Part shown: positions 45,833 to 57,400 of the stretch, in pieces
Layout: the number at the start of each line of letters is the position of its first letter
Position numbering within the stretch: position 1 is the stretch's first letter
Assembly: GCA_947184155.2 (NCBI GenBank)
Contig: CAMXCT020000127.1
Coordinates: 236,945-300,944, forward strand
Length of the DNA: 64,000 nt
Direction: 5' to 3'
DNA from: Cladocopium goreaui
Taxonomy: Eukaryota; Sar; Dinophyceae; Suessiales; Symbiodiniaceae
Made by a program: the position numbers and the translations under genes
The notes under the pieces: generated by a model
The model's database searches: none
What the model was told of the DNA's origin: nothing
The model's input: only the letters and a program-made list of their open reading frames with translations

Positions 45833-48665
45833 AGTTTCGCATTTCAAAGCAGACGAGACAAATATAATATTCTCACCACAATGAACGAGTATATAACCCT
45901 ATGCGTACATGGAAGAACATTGTGACACCACTGCACACCAATCAGAACAAGCACCAACCTACATAACTGAATGGTATCTCAATAAGACTTTGCCAGTGGT
46001 TGCTGCTGCCGGCTGCATGCGCTGTTGAATGGTCGGTCCAGTCACAATCGCCTCCTCAGCGTCAAAAATTGTGCGATTCTCTGCAGCCTGGGCGATGATC
46101 GCATTACTTTCTGAACATAGAGTGCAGGCAGTCTAGCTGACCAAAGCCTGCATACGGAGATAATTCTTCAAATCAAATGTCTAGAAGCAGCTGATACAAA
46201 ACTGACACAGGGCAGATGTCTAAATATCGGCCAGCAACCGCACTTTCATCTCTCCGTCCGGCCTGCTGGGTAGATCCGGCCAACGTCGAAAAAGTCGGTG
46301 TAGAAACTGGAGCCTAGTCCAGCCCAGAAAGAAATGTCAAAGGGATATGGAGCTGCCATTGCCACTGCATCCTTCAAACAAACAATCAATATAGGCATCA
46401 TTCAATCAAATAATCAGCTAAGCCATGCAACCTCTATGTTTTCTTCATTTAATTGGCTGCGAGTCACAATTGTGTATGGAACGTTCCGCGGTGTTCTGGA
46501 CGTATGGAACGAAGGGGCTTCGTAACTGGTCTTGTTCCGGACCTTTGGAGTGTGATGAAATATAGGCTTGACAAAAATCTATCTATATATATATATATGT
46601 ATGTATACTGTATATATGCAACGTAAATTATATACATCTCAAGCATATGCATGTTGAAGCTACTCACGCTGGCTGCCGCTCATTTTCACTTCTCATCTGC
46701 ACGACATCCTTGTTGTATACCTGTTCATCGCAGGTTTGTCTTGCATGGCTGGTGCTCTTGCACTAGATAGGACAGAACCGGTACCCAGCGTCACCCACTA
46801 GCTGTCCACTCAGCTTCAGACCTGTCACGCAGGTCGCATGGTGCACCTCCTACTCTTCAAACTCAGACGTCCCTATGGGGTAGATTGTGTCACCACGTAG
46901 CAAGACTCTAGGCTCCCATTCCCCACGCGCAAAGGATGGCTTAGGAGCAGTCTATGTGAGAACCTGTCATTGGTTCACCCGGGAGTGGGGCAGAGGTGGT
47001 ACATGGGCGGTCCAAGTCTGGAACGGGTATATATGGAACGGTATGGAACGGGGTCTGGAATGAAACGGCCCAGCCCAGCACAGCCCTGCCACCACGCAGC
47101 ACATCTTTATCAAAATTGGCAGTTTGGAACGAGAGTAGCGCAGCAAGCAATTCTTAGACTGCCAGCTGGCAACAGTCAAGTGCATCTCTACCATCAAACA
47201 TCACAGCTGTGCCACAGCGGGCAGCAACTGTAAGTGGTGCAGGCGCAAACCTGCCACAGGTTGAGAGGGAGGGAGGGTTACAGGCAATCCATTCTTAGAC
47301 CGCCAGCCGACAACAGCCAAGCACATCCCTACCATCACACAACAAACGCTGCAGGCACAGACTTGCCAACACAATCACAGGGCTTGGGCATAGTAAAAGT
47401 ATTCTTGCATGTACTCACTCATGTATGTATGTGCGCTCAAGTATGCGCGTACAAATGTAAAATCAGACTGCACATATTCAGAGAGAGAGAGAGTGAGAGA
47501 GAGAGAGAGATACATATAATATTATATATATCATAACGTATGGATCAGAGGTATGGAACGGATCCTTCAAGGAGGTATGGAACGGGGGTATCGAACGGGT
47601 GTGGTACCGGAGCTTGTTCCGGACCTCCTATTTTGACTTGCACCTAATTTCAACTCTACGGTCACGACCAAGTGGCCACTGTGACGCTCGAGGGATGCAA
47701 CCACGGCCCAAGATTTTCCGAAAATGGGCCTGGGCGAATTTGCAGGTAGTCGCGAAACAAAACCGACGCGATTGGAATCGTATAGCTCACCATACGAGTT
47801 TGGAAGCCACATCAAAATATTGTCAGCATAGCAATAACAAACTAAACATGACACTTGGATGCAATCACGCCTTCTTCCCAAAATCATACTTTTCAGGTTC
47901 CACTCCCAATCTCTTGAGATGCCATAATTTTTCTTTGCATACAGATTACAGCTACGAAGTCGAGCATCTACCGCAGAATATGAAATCAATAGGGAAATCG
48001 TTTCCAAAGAGTTACGATTTGCTCCGTAAATGATACACCCAAGTCTAACACCCTACGGTTTATCAATTCGGAGTCTATATAATAATATGATGCATTAAAT
48101 TAAATTGATGCGGTGCTCACGTGACGTTGGCATGTTTCCGCTGGCAAGCAACTGGAATGCAGCATGATCCATCCATCGAAGCGCACAGCACCGATAAAAG
48201 CGACTGTGACTGCTCCAGTAGAGCTGCATGTTCGCTCTACTTTCGTTCCCAAGGGCAACATTTTGGCACAGTGCTGCATTTGGAGCAAAAAGCTGCAGGG
48301 CAGCATCAAAAGCGATCATGCACCAAACCCAACCGAAGTCTCATCAGAGAAGGACATGCGTCTAAATACACCTATATCTCATATAGAAATCTGCGCGTTG
48401 CTACGTATATTTATTGGTGGGCCTTTTCGTCTATATATGTGATCGCGCAACTCTGAAGAAGATAGAATCTGGACCATTATTATTTCTACCTAACGGTGTT
48501 TCATTGAAATTGTCATATTTTAGCTGCTTCACGATGATAATTATTTGTAAGGTGGCTTATTGCCTATTTCCCCGACCCTTTTGAATCCTTACAGAAAACA
48601 ACAACAAGAGAAAAGGACACGCATAACAAACAGGGGACTTGATAGACATTAAAAGGTCATAAACT
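45833..48665. other. Repeat-rich intergenic DNA
   Basis: There is no recognised gene. The phrase GTATGGAACG recurs near 46503, 47040 and 47575, twice followed by CTTGTTCCGGACCT (about 46530 and 47613). A 60 bp block around 47145-47205 (CAATTCTTAGACTGCCAGC) recurs at 47286-47345 with substitutions. A GAGAGAGAGA tract lies at 47480-47509. Together these suggest several copies of one unidentified degenerate repeat. Confidence 0.5.
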
Positions 48666-49178
48666 TCACGAAGACAATCTTTTTTGGTGACGTGTTTTTT
48701 CTGTTTTTGGAGGCCAAGGGAAGCATAGAAAGAAAGTGAAAAGCTTATAGGATCCAAGCACGACCGCCTGCCTGTCACGGTTGTTGACTGCGTGATCTCT
48801 TGGAACTCTTTCTCCTTGACATTTCTTTCTCCTTGATGTCCTTGTCTCATAATGCACTTTGTCCTGACCCGGTTTGCGCGTGTCATCTCTGAATCTTGAA
48901 AACCCTTCCTGTTGACAGCTCTGCAGCCCGAGACCTGACACACTCTTCTCTCCTGACAATATTTTTTCTGATGTCATCGCCGTCTCTTGACACCGATGTC
49001 TTTTCAGCCCCTTTCCGTCGACGTATCTTTCTCTTGGCATCCATATCTTTTGGCACATTTTGTTTTGCGACCTTTTTCTCTTAACATTTCCAGCAAGGAC
49101 ATGTGCACCTATGCCGGGCATATAGGTGATACCAAGAGTGAAAGAGTTGGCAAATGGGATGAAAGGTCCATGCCACAA
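48666..49178 (-). CDS. Hypothetical low-complexity reverse-strand frame downstream of the giant gene
   Basis: A 170-codon frame is rich in Lys, Arg, Glu and Cys-Gln pairs, built from loosely repeated units (CQKIWMPRERYVDG, RCQETAMTSEKILSGEKS, KCQGERVPRDH). The DNA shows degenerate repeats of about 20-40 bp around TCTCTTGACATC. It could be a 3' exon or untranslated part of the adjacent transposon, or just a decayed minisatellite. No known domain. Confidence 0.25.
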   Translation of the reverse strand: MWHGPFIPFANSFTLGITYMPGIGAHVLAGNVKRKRSQNKMCQKIWMPRERYVDGKGLKRHRCQETAMTSEKILSGEKSVSGLGLQSCQQEGFSRFRDDTRKPGQDKVHYETRTSRRKKCQGERVPRDHAVNNRDRQAVVLGSYKLFTFFLCFPWPPKTEKTRHQKRLSS

Positions 49179-49381
49179 GAAAGCAGCTCAATGATTCCAT
49201 CTGCCCGTTGAGTGCCCAGCCTTGGCCATGAAGAGGGAACAAGATTCAAGGCAAAATGTCCTGCAGCAACTTGGGAAAATTCAATCATCACTCACAAACA
49301 CCTTTCTTTCAACAACTCGGTGCAGAAGCTTCACTCCGCAGGTGCTCGACCTTTTTCCCTTCTGTGCCAATCTATCTCACG

Positions 49382-50491
49382 TCAGACCTTCTTCCGGCCC
49401 ATGATTCTACATTTCGAAACTCTCTTTCTGTTGAAAGGAGTTCGATGCCCTCCGGTTGGCGGCTGCTTCGCAGCAGGCCGCTTTGTCGCAGGCCTCTTCA
49501 AGGCACTGCCCTTCACAAGGGAAGCTTCATACTTTCTGCGCCTGTTCAGAGGTAAGTCTGCTTTACAGCTTCCGGCAGCAAACCTAGTCCAACACCTCGG
49601 CTTCCTCCAAGGTGAAGACACAGCAGATCTAGCCAGGACGCAGTTGGATGAAACTTGTCGCAGGCATGGTCTGTACATGGCTACATGGTGAGAAACAAGT
49701 TTTGCTAGATGCAACACCTGCAGTTTGATTTGCAAGGTGCTCTTGTGCATCTGCTGCGTTTCTCGGAACCATGCCCGGACCTCTGCGTGCAGTGCCTCGT
49801 TTGAGGTTGTCCCTGCAGGCAAAAGCACAACCTTATCCGCCGGCAGCGAATGCCGCGCGCGGATGTTGTTAAAGTACCACTGCAATCTGGCCGGTGCACA
49901 TGCAGTATACAAGATCTGTCGCCCGGAACGATTCGGGCCGGGAATGGTTTTGTCCACATCATCAGTGTAACAGCAGGCCAGGGCTGCTATGGCCTCAATC
50001 ACATCTCTTTCACATTTCCAAGGCTTTGTTGGATCAAGGGCGGCAAGAATGCTTTCAGCCCGGGCCTTGGCCATTCCACCGCTTAAAATCTGCTCCCTGC
50101 GGGCTTTTGTCACATGATCAAAGTCAACAGCCATGATTCCGTTAAAGGGCCTGGACTTGTAGCCGTTGGGACTGACAAAGTCCACAGCATTGAATTTGTT
50201 CATGATTGCCCTCAATGTGGTCGAAGCCTTGGTCCTCCTTCTGTATGTGCCATATTCAAAGGTCATGCAGAGGTGGACCGGGTCAAGGCACAGGAGCTCT
50301 AGTTTTGGCATGACATTCCTCAGAGTGGACAATAAGCGCGCCGAAGGATCATCAGTGAACACAACTCTAGTCTGGGCCAAGCCATTCAGAGGGAGAGAGC
50401 TGGCCAAATGCTCGGCAATGGCAGAAGCGTCCTCGCTTGGCACCGGAGCCATCAGTAGAACACATCCCGTGCGGCCTCGAGCTGTCAGTAC
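49382..50491 (-). CDS. Giant transposon gene, exon 5: DDE transposase core and basic tail
   Basis: The exon begins VLTARGRTGCVLLMAPVPSE, a beta-rich segment after the first catalytic strand. RVVFTDDPSARLLSTL carries the likely second aspartate and is followed by LELLCLDPVHLCMTFEYG, a pattern seen in MULE- and KDZ-like DDE transposases. TSNEALHAEVRAWFRE offers the third acidic residue (Glu). The last 60 residues are Lys/Arg/Pro-rich (KRPATKRPAAKQPPTGGHR), likely nuclear-targeting or DNA-binding. I cannot decide the transposase superfamily by eye. Forward-strand frames over this region are shadows. Confidence 0.6.
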   Translation of the reverse strand, partial: VLTARGRTGCVLLMAPVPSEDASAIAEHLASSLPLNGLAQTRVVFTDDPSARLLSTLRNVMPKLELLCLDPVHLCMTFEYGTYRRRTKASTTLRAIMNKFNAVDFVSPNGYKSRPFNGIMAVDFDHVTKARREQILSGGMAKARAESILAALDPTKPWKCERDVIEAIAALACCYTDDVDKTIPGPNRSGRQILYTACAPARLQWYFNNIRARHSLPADKVVLLPAGTTSNEALHAEVRAWFRETQQMHKSTLQIKLQVLHLAKLVSHHVAMYRPCLRQVSSNCVLARSAVSSPWRKPRCWTRFAAGSCKADLPLNRRRKYEASLVKGSALKRPATKRPAAKQPPTGGHRTPFNRKRVSKCRIMGRKKV

Positions 50492-50549
50492 CTGAGACAA
50501 AGCACAACTCAGAGCTTACTTACAAGGATTCGAAGCAGTTAAATGCTAC

Positions 50550-50900
50550 GTTAACTCTGTTTCGGCTTTTATTCAGATAACATTTTTCAATATGTCGGTC
50601 AGGTGCCTTTCGAAACGAATCCTTCCCCTTGAAAACAGCTTCCGCTTGCTCCTTCGCACCGGCTCTGAGAGAAGCTTGGCCGAGTATAGACAGACAGCAC
50701 TTCAAGGTGGCATCCACACTGATGAACTCAAATTCGGTGTGGTCCACCGCTTCTGCCATGGCAGCATCGAATATCTTCTGAACAGCTTCAGAGTAAAAGA
50801 TATCTTCCACCAATGGCCACCAATGTCTGGCATGCTGGGGCAGGAGGCTCGTAAGCTTCGAGCCGCCAGCTGATAAGCGCAATGCCAAGCGACTAGCTGC
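50550..50900 (-). CDS. Giant transposon gene, exon 4: start of DDE transposase
   Basis: After CTCTAAG the exon reads AASRLALRLSAGG and then HWWPLVEDIFYSEAVQKIFD, a helical lead-in common before transposase cores. FEFISVDATLKCCLSILGQA follows, where Asp in SVDAT is the likely first catalytic residue at the end of the first beta strand. The exon ends NRVN, and a 58 bp GT-AG intron restores the frame into VLTARGRTG. If not spliced there, the frame would stop at 50520. Confidence 0.6.
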
Positions 50901-51067
50901 CTTAGAGAGCTGATGCAATCATGCAACCACAGACCAGGGCTGCGGCCAAAAGACGAACAAGAGGGTCAAGATAGTTAAACTATAGTAACTAGAACAGACA
51001 CACAAGATCACATACAGATGCGACGTCAGACAGGCCTTGAAACTGTGAGCCTAGATGCTTGCTTTAC

Positions 51068-52732
51068 CTTCGCATTGCAGACCATCATTTCTTGGTAAAG
51101 CAAATCAGCAAATCCGTGGGTGTAGTACAAGTTCTTGGCCCGGCGATATGGGCTGTCCTTATCAGCGACAACCTCATAACTTTTGTATACTGGGCCCTTT
51201 TCAGTGAGAACTAAGCGCAGGTGGCGGTCGAGGTGGTTGATGGATGCATCCGCTTGCGAGACTGATGCGCGAAGCATGGCAGCGCTTCTTCTCAGGTACC
51301 GGGCAGCTGGTGGGACATTCCGAAGCTGGTCATCATCGAATAAAGCTTGGATGATTCGGATCTGCTTTGTTCCACTGCAGGAAAACTGGCGTTTGGCTGT
51401 GTGATATCGTTGGACATGCTCCGCCACGCGCCCGGGACGACTAAAGTGCCGGAACGGACACAATGGACAACGATGAAAACGCCCCTCATGCACAGTCTCT
51501 GTGCTGTCACGGATTGCATCTCTTTCCTGCTTCAATAAAGCCAAAAGGTCGTCCCCGACACGCACAGCTGCTTCGGAGTGACTGTCAGCTTGCGCTGCTC
51601 CAGCCATGCCTTCATCGTCTGAACCTTCGACCAAGCCTTCACAGACGCAAAGCTGATCCAAATTCGCGCCTCCTATTAAGTCCACTCCTGCTTGAAGTTC
51701 TAAGAGGATGCCATTGTCTTTCTGTCGCTTTGCGCCTTCATCTTCATCTTGCAGCCAAAATGTCACTAGAGACGCAGAATCTATTGATTCCTCAGCACAG
51801 CTGTTTAGAAGATCTTTTCCGATGTCATAGACTGCATCCCCAATCAAGACTTTGCAGGCCTCCTCTGCACATAGGCAGCCAAGAACGAGCGGCGAGCCTG
51901 TGTGCTCACAATGAAGCAAATATTTTCCCGGCTTTTGAACACAGCAGCCTAGTTCTGGCACGCAAGAAAGTTTCGCGGCATTGAAGCATTCTTTGTACGA
52001 ACGGTGCCTTTGCTCTTGTTCAAGCTCTGACGAGTCTTTCTCAAGCCATGCTTCCAACTCAGACCACAGATCCGTAACGTAGGCCAAACACGCCAGAATC
52101 CCGTTTGCTGGACTAGTAAGCCTGGTTGACAGGGTCTTGGTTTCATTGAATCGCCCTTCCTTCTTCAATAGGTCTAAGAAAAAGTAATGCTTCTTTTCCT
52201 TCACGCTAACCTGGAAGCCGGTCTCCTTGGCAATCCATTCGGATGATGACTGACAAATTGACTCGATGTCGAGGGAACGACCCTGGATCCTGCAGCCGTC
52301 AAAATGTAGAGACAAGTGTGAGAGATCCAGTGTCATGAGGTAATCTACCCAGCTCGAGAGCACTAAATCCTCCACAGCCTGATACAAGTAAGCTATGGCG
52401 GAATTCTCCGGGACTGGCTTGTTTTCTTTGCAACAGTAGGCATAAAGATCTGGAAGGTTTGACACAGCCAAGCATTTCATCCAAATGCAAGCTTTCCGAA
52501 GCCCAAGAATCACATCATGTCCAGAGAGGTTGGTAGGAGGGCTCCCGCCATTGATAACTTGTAGCAATACTTGCTTTCCCTGTGTCTTTGACAGGCCTAA
52601 CTCCGCAATGACATCGCCACGCGCCTTGGCACATCGCTCGAGCATCCTGGCGGCCTCTTCGGGCATGGGCAGCGTAGCCTGCAGTTTCTGAACGAGTTGC
52701 CACATCAGTGTGAAATACGCGTTCTCGATATC
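51068..52732 (-). CDS. Giant transposon gene, exon 3: family-A/TV-Pol-like DNA polymerase palm and C2H2 finger
   Basis: The exon starts DIENAYFTLMWQLVQ, a candidate motif A with the first metal-binding aspartate. About 50 residues on, GKQVLLQVINGGSPP resembles the family-A motif B (Lys...YG). Some 80 residues later LSLHFDGCRI resembles motif C (HD-type). This order and the D5-like helicase in front suggest the TV-Pol family, polymerases described in transposons and viruses as relatives of DNA polymerase A and T7 RNA polymerase. The link is from motif memory, not a search. Past an acidic linker comes a classic C2H2 finger, CPLCPFRHFSRPGRVAEHVQRYH split as C-x2-C-x13-H-x4-H, which may begin the transposase part as a DNA-binding head. 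The GT-AG intron at 51067 joins it to exon 4. Confidence 0.6.
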
Positions 52733-52817
52733 CTTAGTTGACTGGGATGTGAACAAAACATGCATGGGAAGTACGTGCAGAAGATTCCCGAGCAGTAAGA
52801 ACAACAACCTTTCCTTA

Positions 52818-54377
52818 CCCCAATGCATCAGGCCATGAATCTAAATCTGTACTGTTAGGACAAAGAAATTTCAGCAGTTTCCGAGAGCATTGCTGTGCTC
52901 CTGCGTCACAAGCATATCTTCTGCCTCTGATGAGATTAGGGATGGTTTGCTGGTACTTCATCTTGCTTTCTCGCCATTGCTGCTTGCCAATGCATCTGTG
53001 ACCGCTTGGCTGCCCATCACGGTCAGCAGATGCCAGAAAAGTACCAAGCAGTTTTTCGCTGGCATCCAATTTACATCTTTTTTCTACATCTCTGTCATAT
53101 CGGAGTTTGTTCTCGGAACTGAGCTTTCCGGATCCTCGCTTCTTCAAGGCAGCGGCGCGCGCATCAAAAAGCGCAATCATGGTAACAACATTGTGTTCTC
53201 TTGCAAGGTGCCTGGACGCAAACTCCCGCAAGCCACTTACATGCCACAGCTCGGGGTACACCATTGGCACAATCTCCCCCTGTAGGTCTATGACACTTTG
53301 TAAGCAGCTGGAACCCAAGACACATGGAACAATGAGCCGCTTGCCTTTGCCCCGCGATCGACAAACTTCCTTCGCCCAGGAGTGCACTTCGAGCTGCTTT
53401 ACCAGGCTTTCCCGATCAAAATTGGGTGCGTTTGCTGGCAAAGATAATCTTTTGAAGTGTTCCAAGGAAATGGCAAAAAGGTTCTTGCTCAGGCACTCCT
53501 CCATGACACGGCGTACCACTGCCTCCAGTTGCTTTTGCAAAGATTCAGCTTCCTCCTGGGTGAGTTGATCGTCCACTGGGCCAAGTCCAGGAGCCAATGC
53601 AGTGTCGCGCCGCCGCGGCTGCAGGCCACAAGCCATTCGCATCTTATCCTCTGTTAGGCCTTGATCCCCACCAAGATTGCAATACGACTCGATCATGTGG
53701 AGACATGCCTTTCGCGAATATGTGTGCTCAAATGCATGCTGCAATTGCACACTACTAGCAATGGCTGGGCCGGAAACGAGAAAGTCCTTCAAAGTAGGAT
53801 CTTTTGGGAAGTATCCATCCTCCGCTGCATCTGGGTAATGCTCTTCCAAGAATTGGGGGCATACAAAGCGGGCATGGGGACGCCAGAGAAAGCTGCGCCG
53901 CAGGATCGAAGGGAAGTTGTGCTCGGAAACGCCTTTGAACAACATCAAACGGTTCACCTCCATCCGTTTCCAGCCAATGAGTTCAATCATGCGCGTTACG
54001 TACCCGTATGGCCGCCTGCCAGCCATTCCATCAGCACTCATTGTTTTCTTGTAAAGGTCTTCACGCATGCGTCGAGAAGTTTCTGGTGCCTCCTGTGCTG
54101 TCAAAATAAAACAGCCTGCAAATTGCTCTATCTGTTTCCGAAGTTCTTGCTCGTCATACCAGATGTTGGGATCAATGAAGGCATGATTGTGGCCATAAAC
54201 GGCATTCAGGTGGGAGCTATAGAGAGACTGCCCAACACCACCCGGGCTCTCACCTATAAAACATCGGTCAATATTTTCGCCTCTTTTGGCAAGTGCCTGA
54301 GCAGCTTGGCAGCATAAAAACACGTCAAAGTTTCGCCAGAAGGTCTCTTGGAAAAACTTCTCCAAGCGAGCGCTTGC
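52818..54377 (-). CDS. Giant transposon gene, exon 2: D5-like SF3 helicase
   Basis: The exon begins after CTAAG with ASARLEKFFQ. A P-loop follows at once: CFIGESPGGVGQSLYSSHL. The spacing is that of SF3 Walker A (G-x4-G-K-S/T), but lysine is replaced by glutamine. Further on are FIDPNIWYDEQELRKQIE, FAGCFILTAQEAPE (Walker B/B' and sensor-like) and KKTMSADGMAGRRPYG, the layout of D5-type primase-helicases. SF3 helicases unwind DNA during replication of viruses and self-synthesising transposons. The C-terminal 300 residues contain cysteine/histidine and basic segments I cannot name. The exon ends at GALG just before a stop. The in-frame junction to exon 3 uses a boundary ambiguous by one G. The Walker A substitution means ATPase activity should not be assumed. 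Confidence 0.65.
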
Positions 54378-54465
54378 CTTAGAAGTTTATGCGGACACCA
54401 ACGGCAAAATGCACAGCAAAAGCTTTTAACGACACAAACAAAAAGAATCAATCCAGACAAGTTGC

Positions 54466-57400
54466 GGCCTGAAGAACTGGATCAGGCAAGGCAGGTTTCA
54501 AGGCATGCGGGATCAATGTGTATATGTTGTTCGCATGGCTGGGCTGAACGAACATGATGTTGCCTTCCTGTGAGTCATAGACGACACAAAGATCCTTGTA
54601 CGCGCAGCCTGCTCGTTTGTTGCTAGGTGTTTCGCACCACTCTATCATAAGACTATAAATCTTATCATCCATGACTTCCTTTTGCAAAGTGACACTCATT
54701 TTGCTTAGAGCAGTCGCAATGCTTTGGGCCCATCCGCCCGCATTAGCAATTCCGATGCCATCAGCTTGCTCATCGCCATCTTCGTCAAACTGCTGGAGCC
54801 TGCGCGCACGTTGCACCTGTTTCATGAAAATTGCAGCATCTATCCAGCTGTCAAGCATTGCTTTGATGTTTCCACCTCTCTCTGTCTCCATGCTGTCCAC
54901 AGCGTCGACTATGCTGGGAGTTGTTCGCTCCACACCACCACCGAGGCACCGAAACAAGCCTTCCAGCTGAAGTATGAACTCCTTCACTCGGGCCACTGTT
55001 TGCTCTGGAGGACTGCCGCGAAAGACTTGAAACGCGCCGCAATCATGATACAAAAAGCATTGCCCGTTGTGAACCCGAAGGTATCGGCCCCCTTCCATCA
55101 GCCAAAGCAGATAGATATGCTCTCGGAGGTATGCATCGCAGAGTCTCATGTGAGGCAATCTGCAAGCACATGCCACCACACGGACCAGCTGCTCAGGCCA
55201 CTCTGGCCTCATACTCCGGATCTGTGAGATTATGCGACTGCTCTGATGAAGCAGGGAATGGTACTGCTCAGGCTCCTTGACCAGTGCAGCTTCCAACGAT
55301 TTCCTGGCGGTGGTTCGCATGTTGAAAAACTCTCCCTGAAATTTCGGCATGGACTGGGTGGCTCCAGGTAGCAAGCGGCGCTTCTTGCATCGCCGCAAAG
55401 TTTCGTCATCTTCTTCTGGGCGAGGGATATCTTCGGCAGCTTGACTGGCAGGACAATGAGCATCTTGAGGTGCCTCTGCTTCTTCCGGCTCTAACATCTC
55501 CTGTGCCACTAGGGCGTCCAGCTCGGCTTCCATCTCTCCCACCAGATGTGGATCGCAGGTGGATCCCCCGCGGACATCGTGTCCACGTGCAATATCCTTC
55601 CAGATAGTCATCATGGCATCCACCTCCGTTTCAAGACGCGGCACGTGATCAACGAAAGGCCGCATTTGCTGGTCTGGATGTGTGCAGACCACCAGCATGA
55701 GTGACACCTCAAAGCTATAATACTTTTCGATGATGTACCTGTAGATATTCAGTTGGAGACGATAATGCCAACCAGCGCAATCCGGAAAATGAGCCAAAGG
55801 AGGGAGCATTTTGGAGGGAGAAGAAAATTTGGACGCTAGGTCTGACGTTCGTTTCCAGTCAATCAATGCTAATTGTCCAGTTGGGTTTATAGCAGTGAGA
55901 TCGATCGACCCAGCTATGTTCTCTTCCTCACCAAAAATAACCCATTCCGTGCGGAAGGCGCGCCACCCTTGCATGTCTTGTAAGAAGGTTTCAAGCATCG
56001 AGAATTCTGGACTTGTTTTTGGCACCACATATCCATTCACATGCGCTTCAAACCAAAAATGCATGTGGGTGCCTCGAAGAGCAGCATCAATTCGGTTGGC
56101 TTCCCACATGCGCTTGATTTCATGCGGGCCAAATACCAGACTCTGGACAATCTCTGGAAAGTTCGTCCGCAGGCCCTGGAGCCGGTTGGAGATCCATGTG
56201 TCATTGCGGGGGGAGTCCAGGAGAGCAAGCACAAGGTCTGCATCAACTTGGCGGACGCGCTTCAATACAGTCTCTCCTAAGAATGGTCGCAAATAGCCTG
56301 CGCGAGGCCATCTGTCACCTGCCATCATCTTGGAAATTGCTTCGTCGGCATCGAATGGTCGTGCGAAGGCATGGATCAACCCAGTCACAGATCCATTGGT
56401 CTGCTTGCCACGGATGTAATACACGTGGCCTTCAGACTCGAACCGAACGTGACGGTCTCTGTCATGGGGGTGAAGCCATGCCAGAGTTGTGATGTCTACG
56501 CAGGGAGCAAAATGTTCGTGACGATAGGGAACCATAGCATCCACGCTGTCTCCCCGCAAGGGCAACTCCATTCCTCCATGACTTTGCGTCCAGTGAGTGA
56601 GCTTCTGCATTTTGCGACTGCGAGCCCTTTCTTTGTTGTTGCAAAGGTGAACATATGCAGCTGGGTCCGTCAATGCGCCGCCTAGGCAATCGCCAAAATG
56701 TGACCCCAAAGCTGCGGAAAGCAGCAGAACTGATGATGGATGCACCTTGGACTTGGTTCTTGGCTTGCTTTGGCATGTTTGCAAGAACCGTTGCAACAGG
56801 ACGTGGCGATAAAAGACGCTTGTACCCATGGAAGTCACTTTCTTGTGGACAGTTTGGCCATATGGCCTTGCCAGAGTGGAGAAGAAGAGCACGGCGCTTG
56901 ATAGCTGTCGCTTGCGAACCTTTTTGCTAGATGATGTCTTCGCTGTGCTCAAAACATCTAGTAGGGAAAGGTCTTGAATAATCTCTGGCCAAAACCATGT
57001 AGTCAGTGCAGCCTCCAGATTGGACAGCTCCCCAAGCTGGAGCAACTGTATGAAAGTTTTTGCTGCGAGAAGCTGCACCTTCCACTCCTCAAAGTGATGC
57101 GAAACATCAAATGGAACTGGCAAAACCCAAAACAAGTGTGGATATTTGCCCAGAGTGGATGAAAGCGGCTCGATGTGCATATAAAAAAGCTTGAGCTGGA
57201 GCCACATTCGCGGGCGGTCTGCAGGGGCAGCTGGCTTGCGAAAGATGTACTGGTGCAGTAAGAGAGCAGGGCTTCCACCGAGGCAATCCCGTAAGGTCCG
57301 GCACAGCAGCCGCAGCTGGCCACACTGCACATATAACTTTAAAGCCCGCATATTCAGACGCAAAAGGCAAGGATATGACAATGTCGACCAACAACTGTCC

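Noticed and set aside
45454-45847. Poly-Thr and poly-Ser frames
   Set aside because: A pure product of the trinucleotide array; open on both strands.
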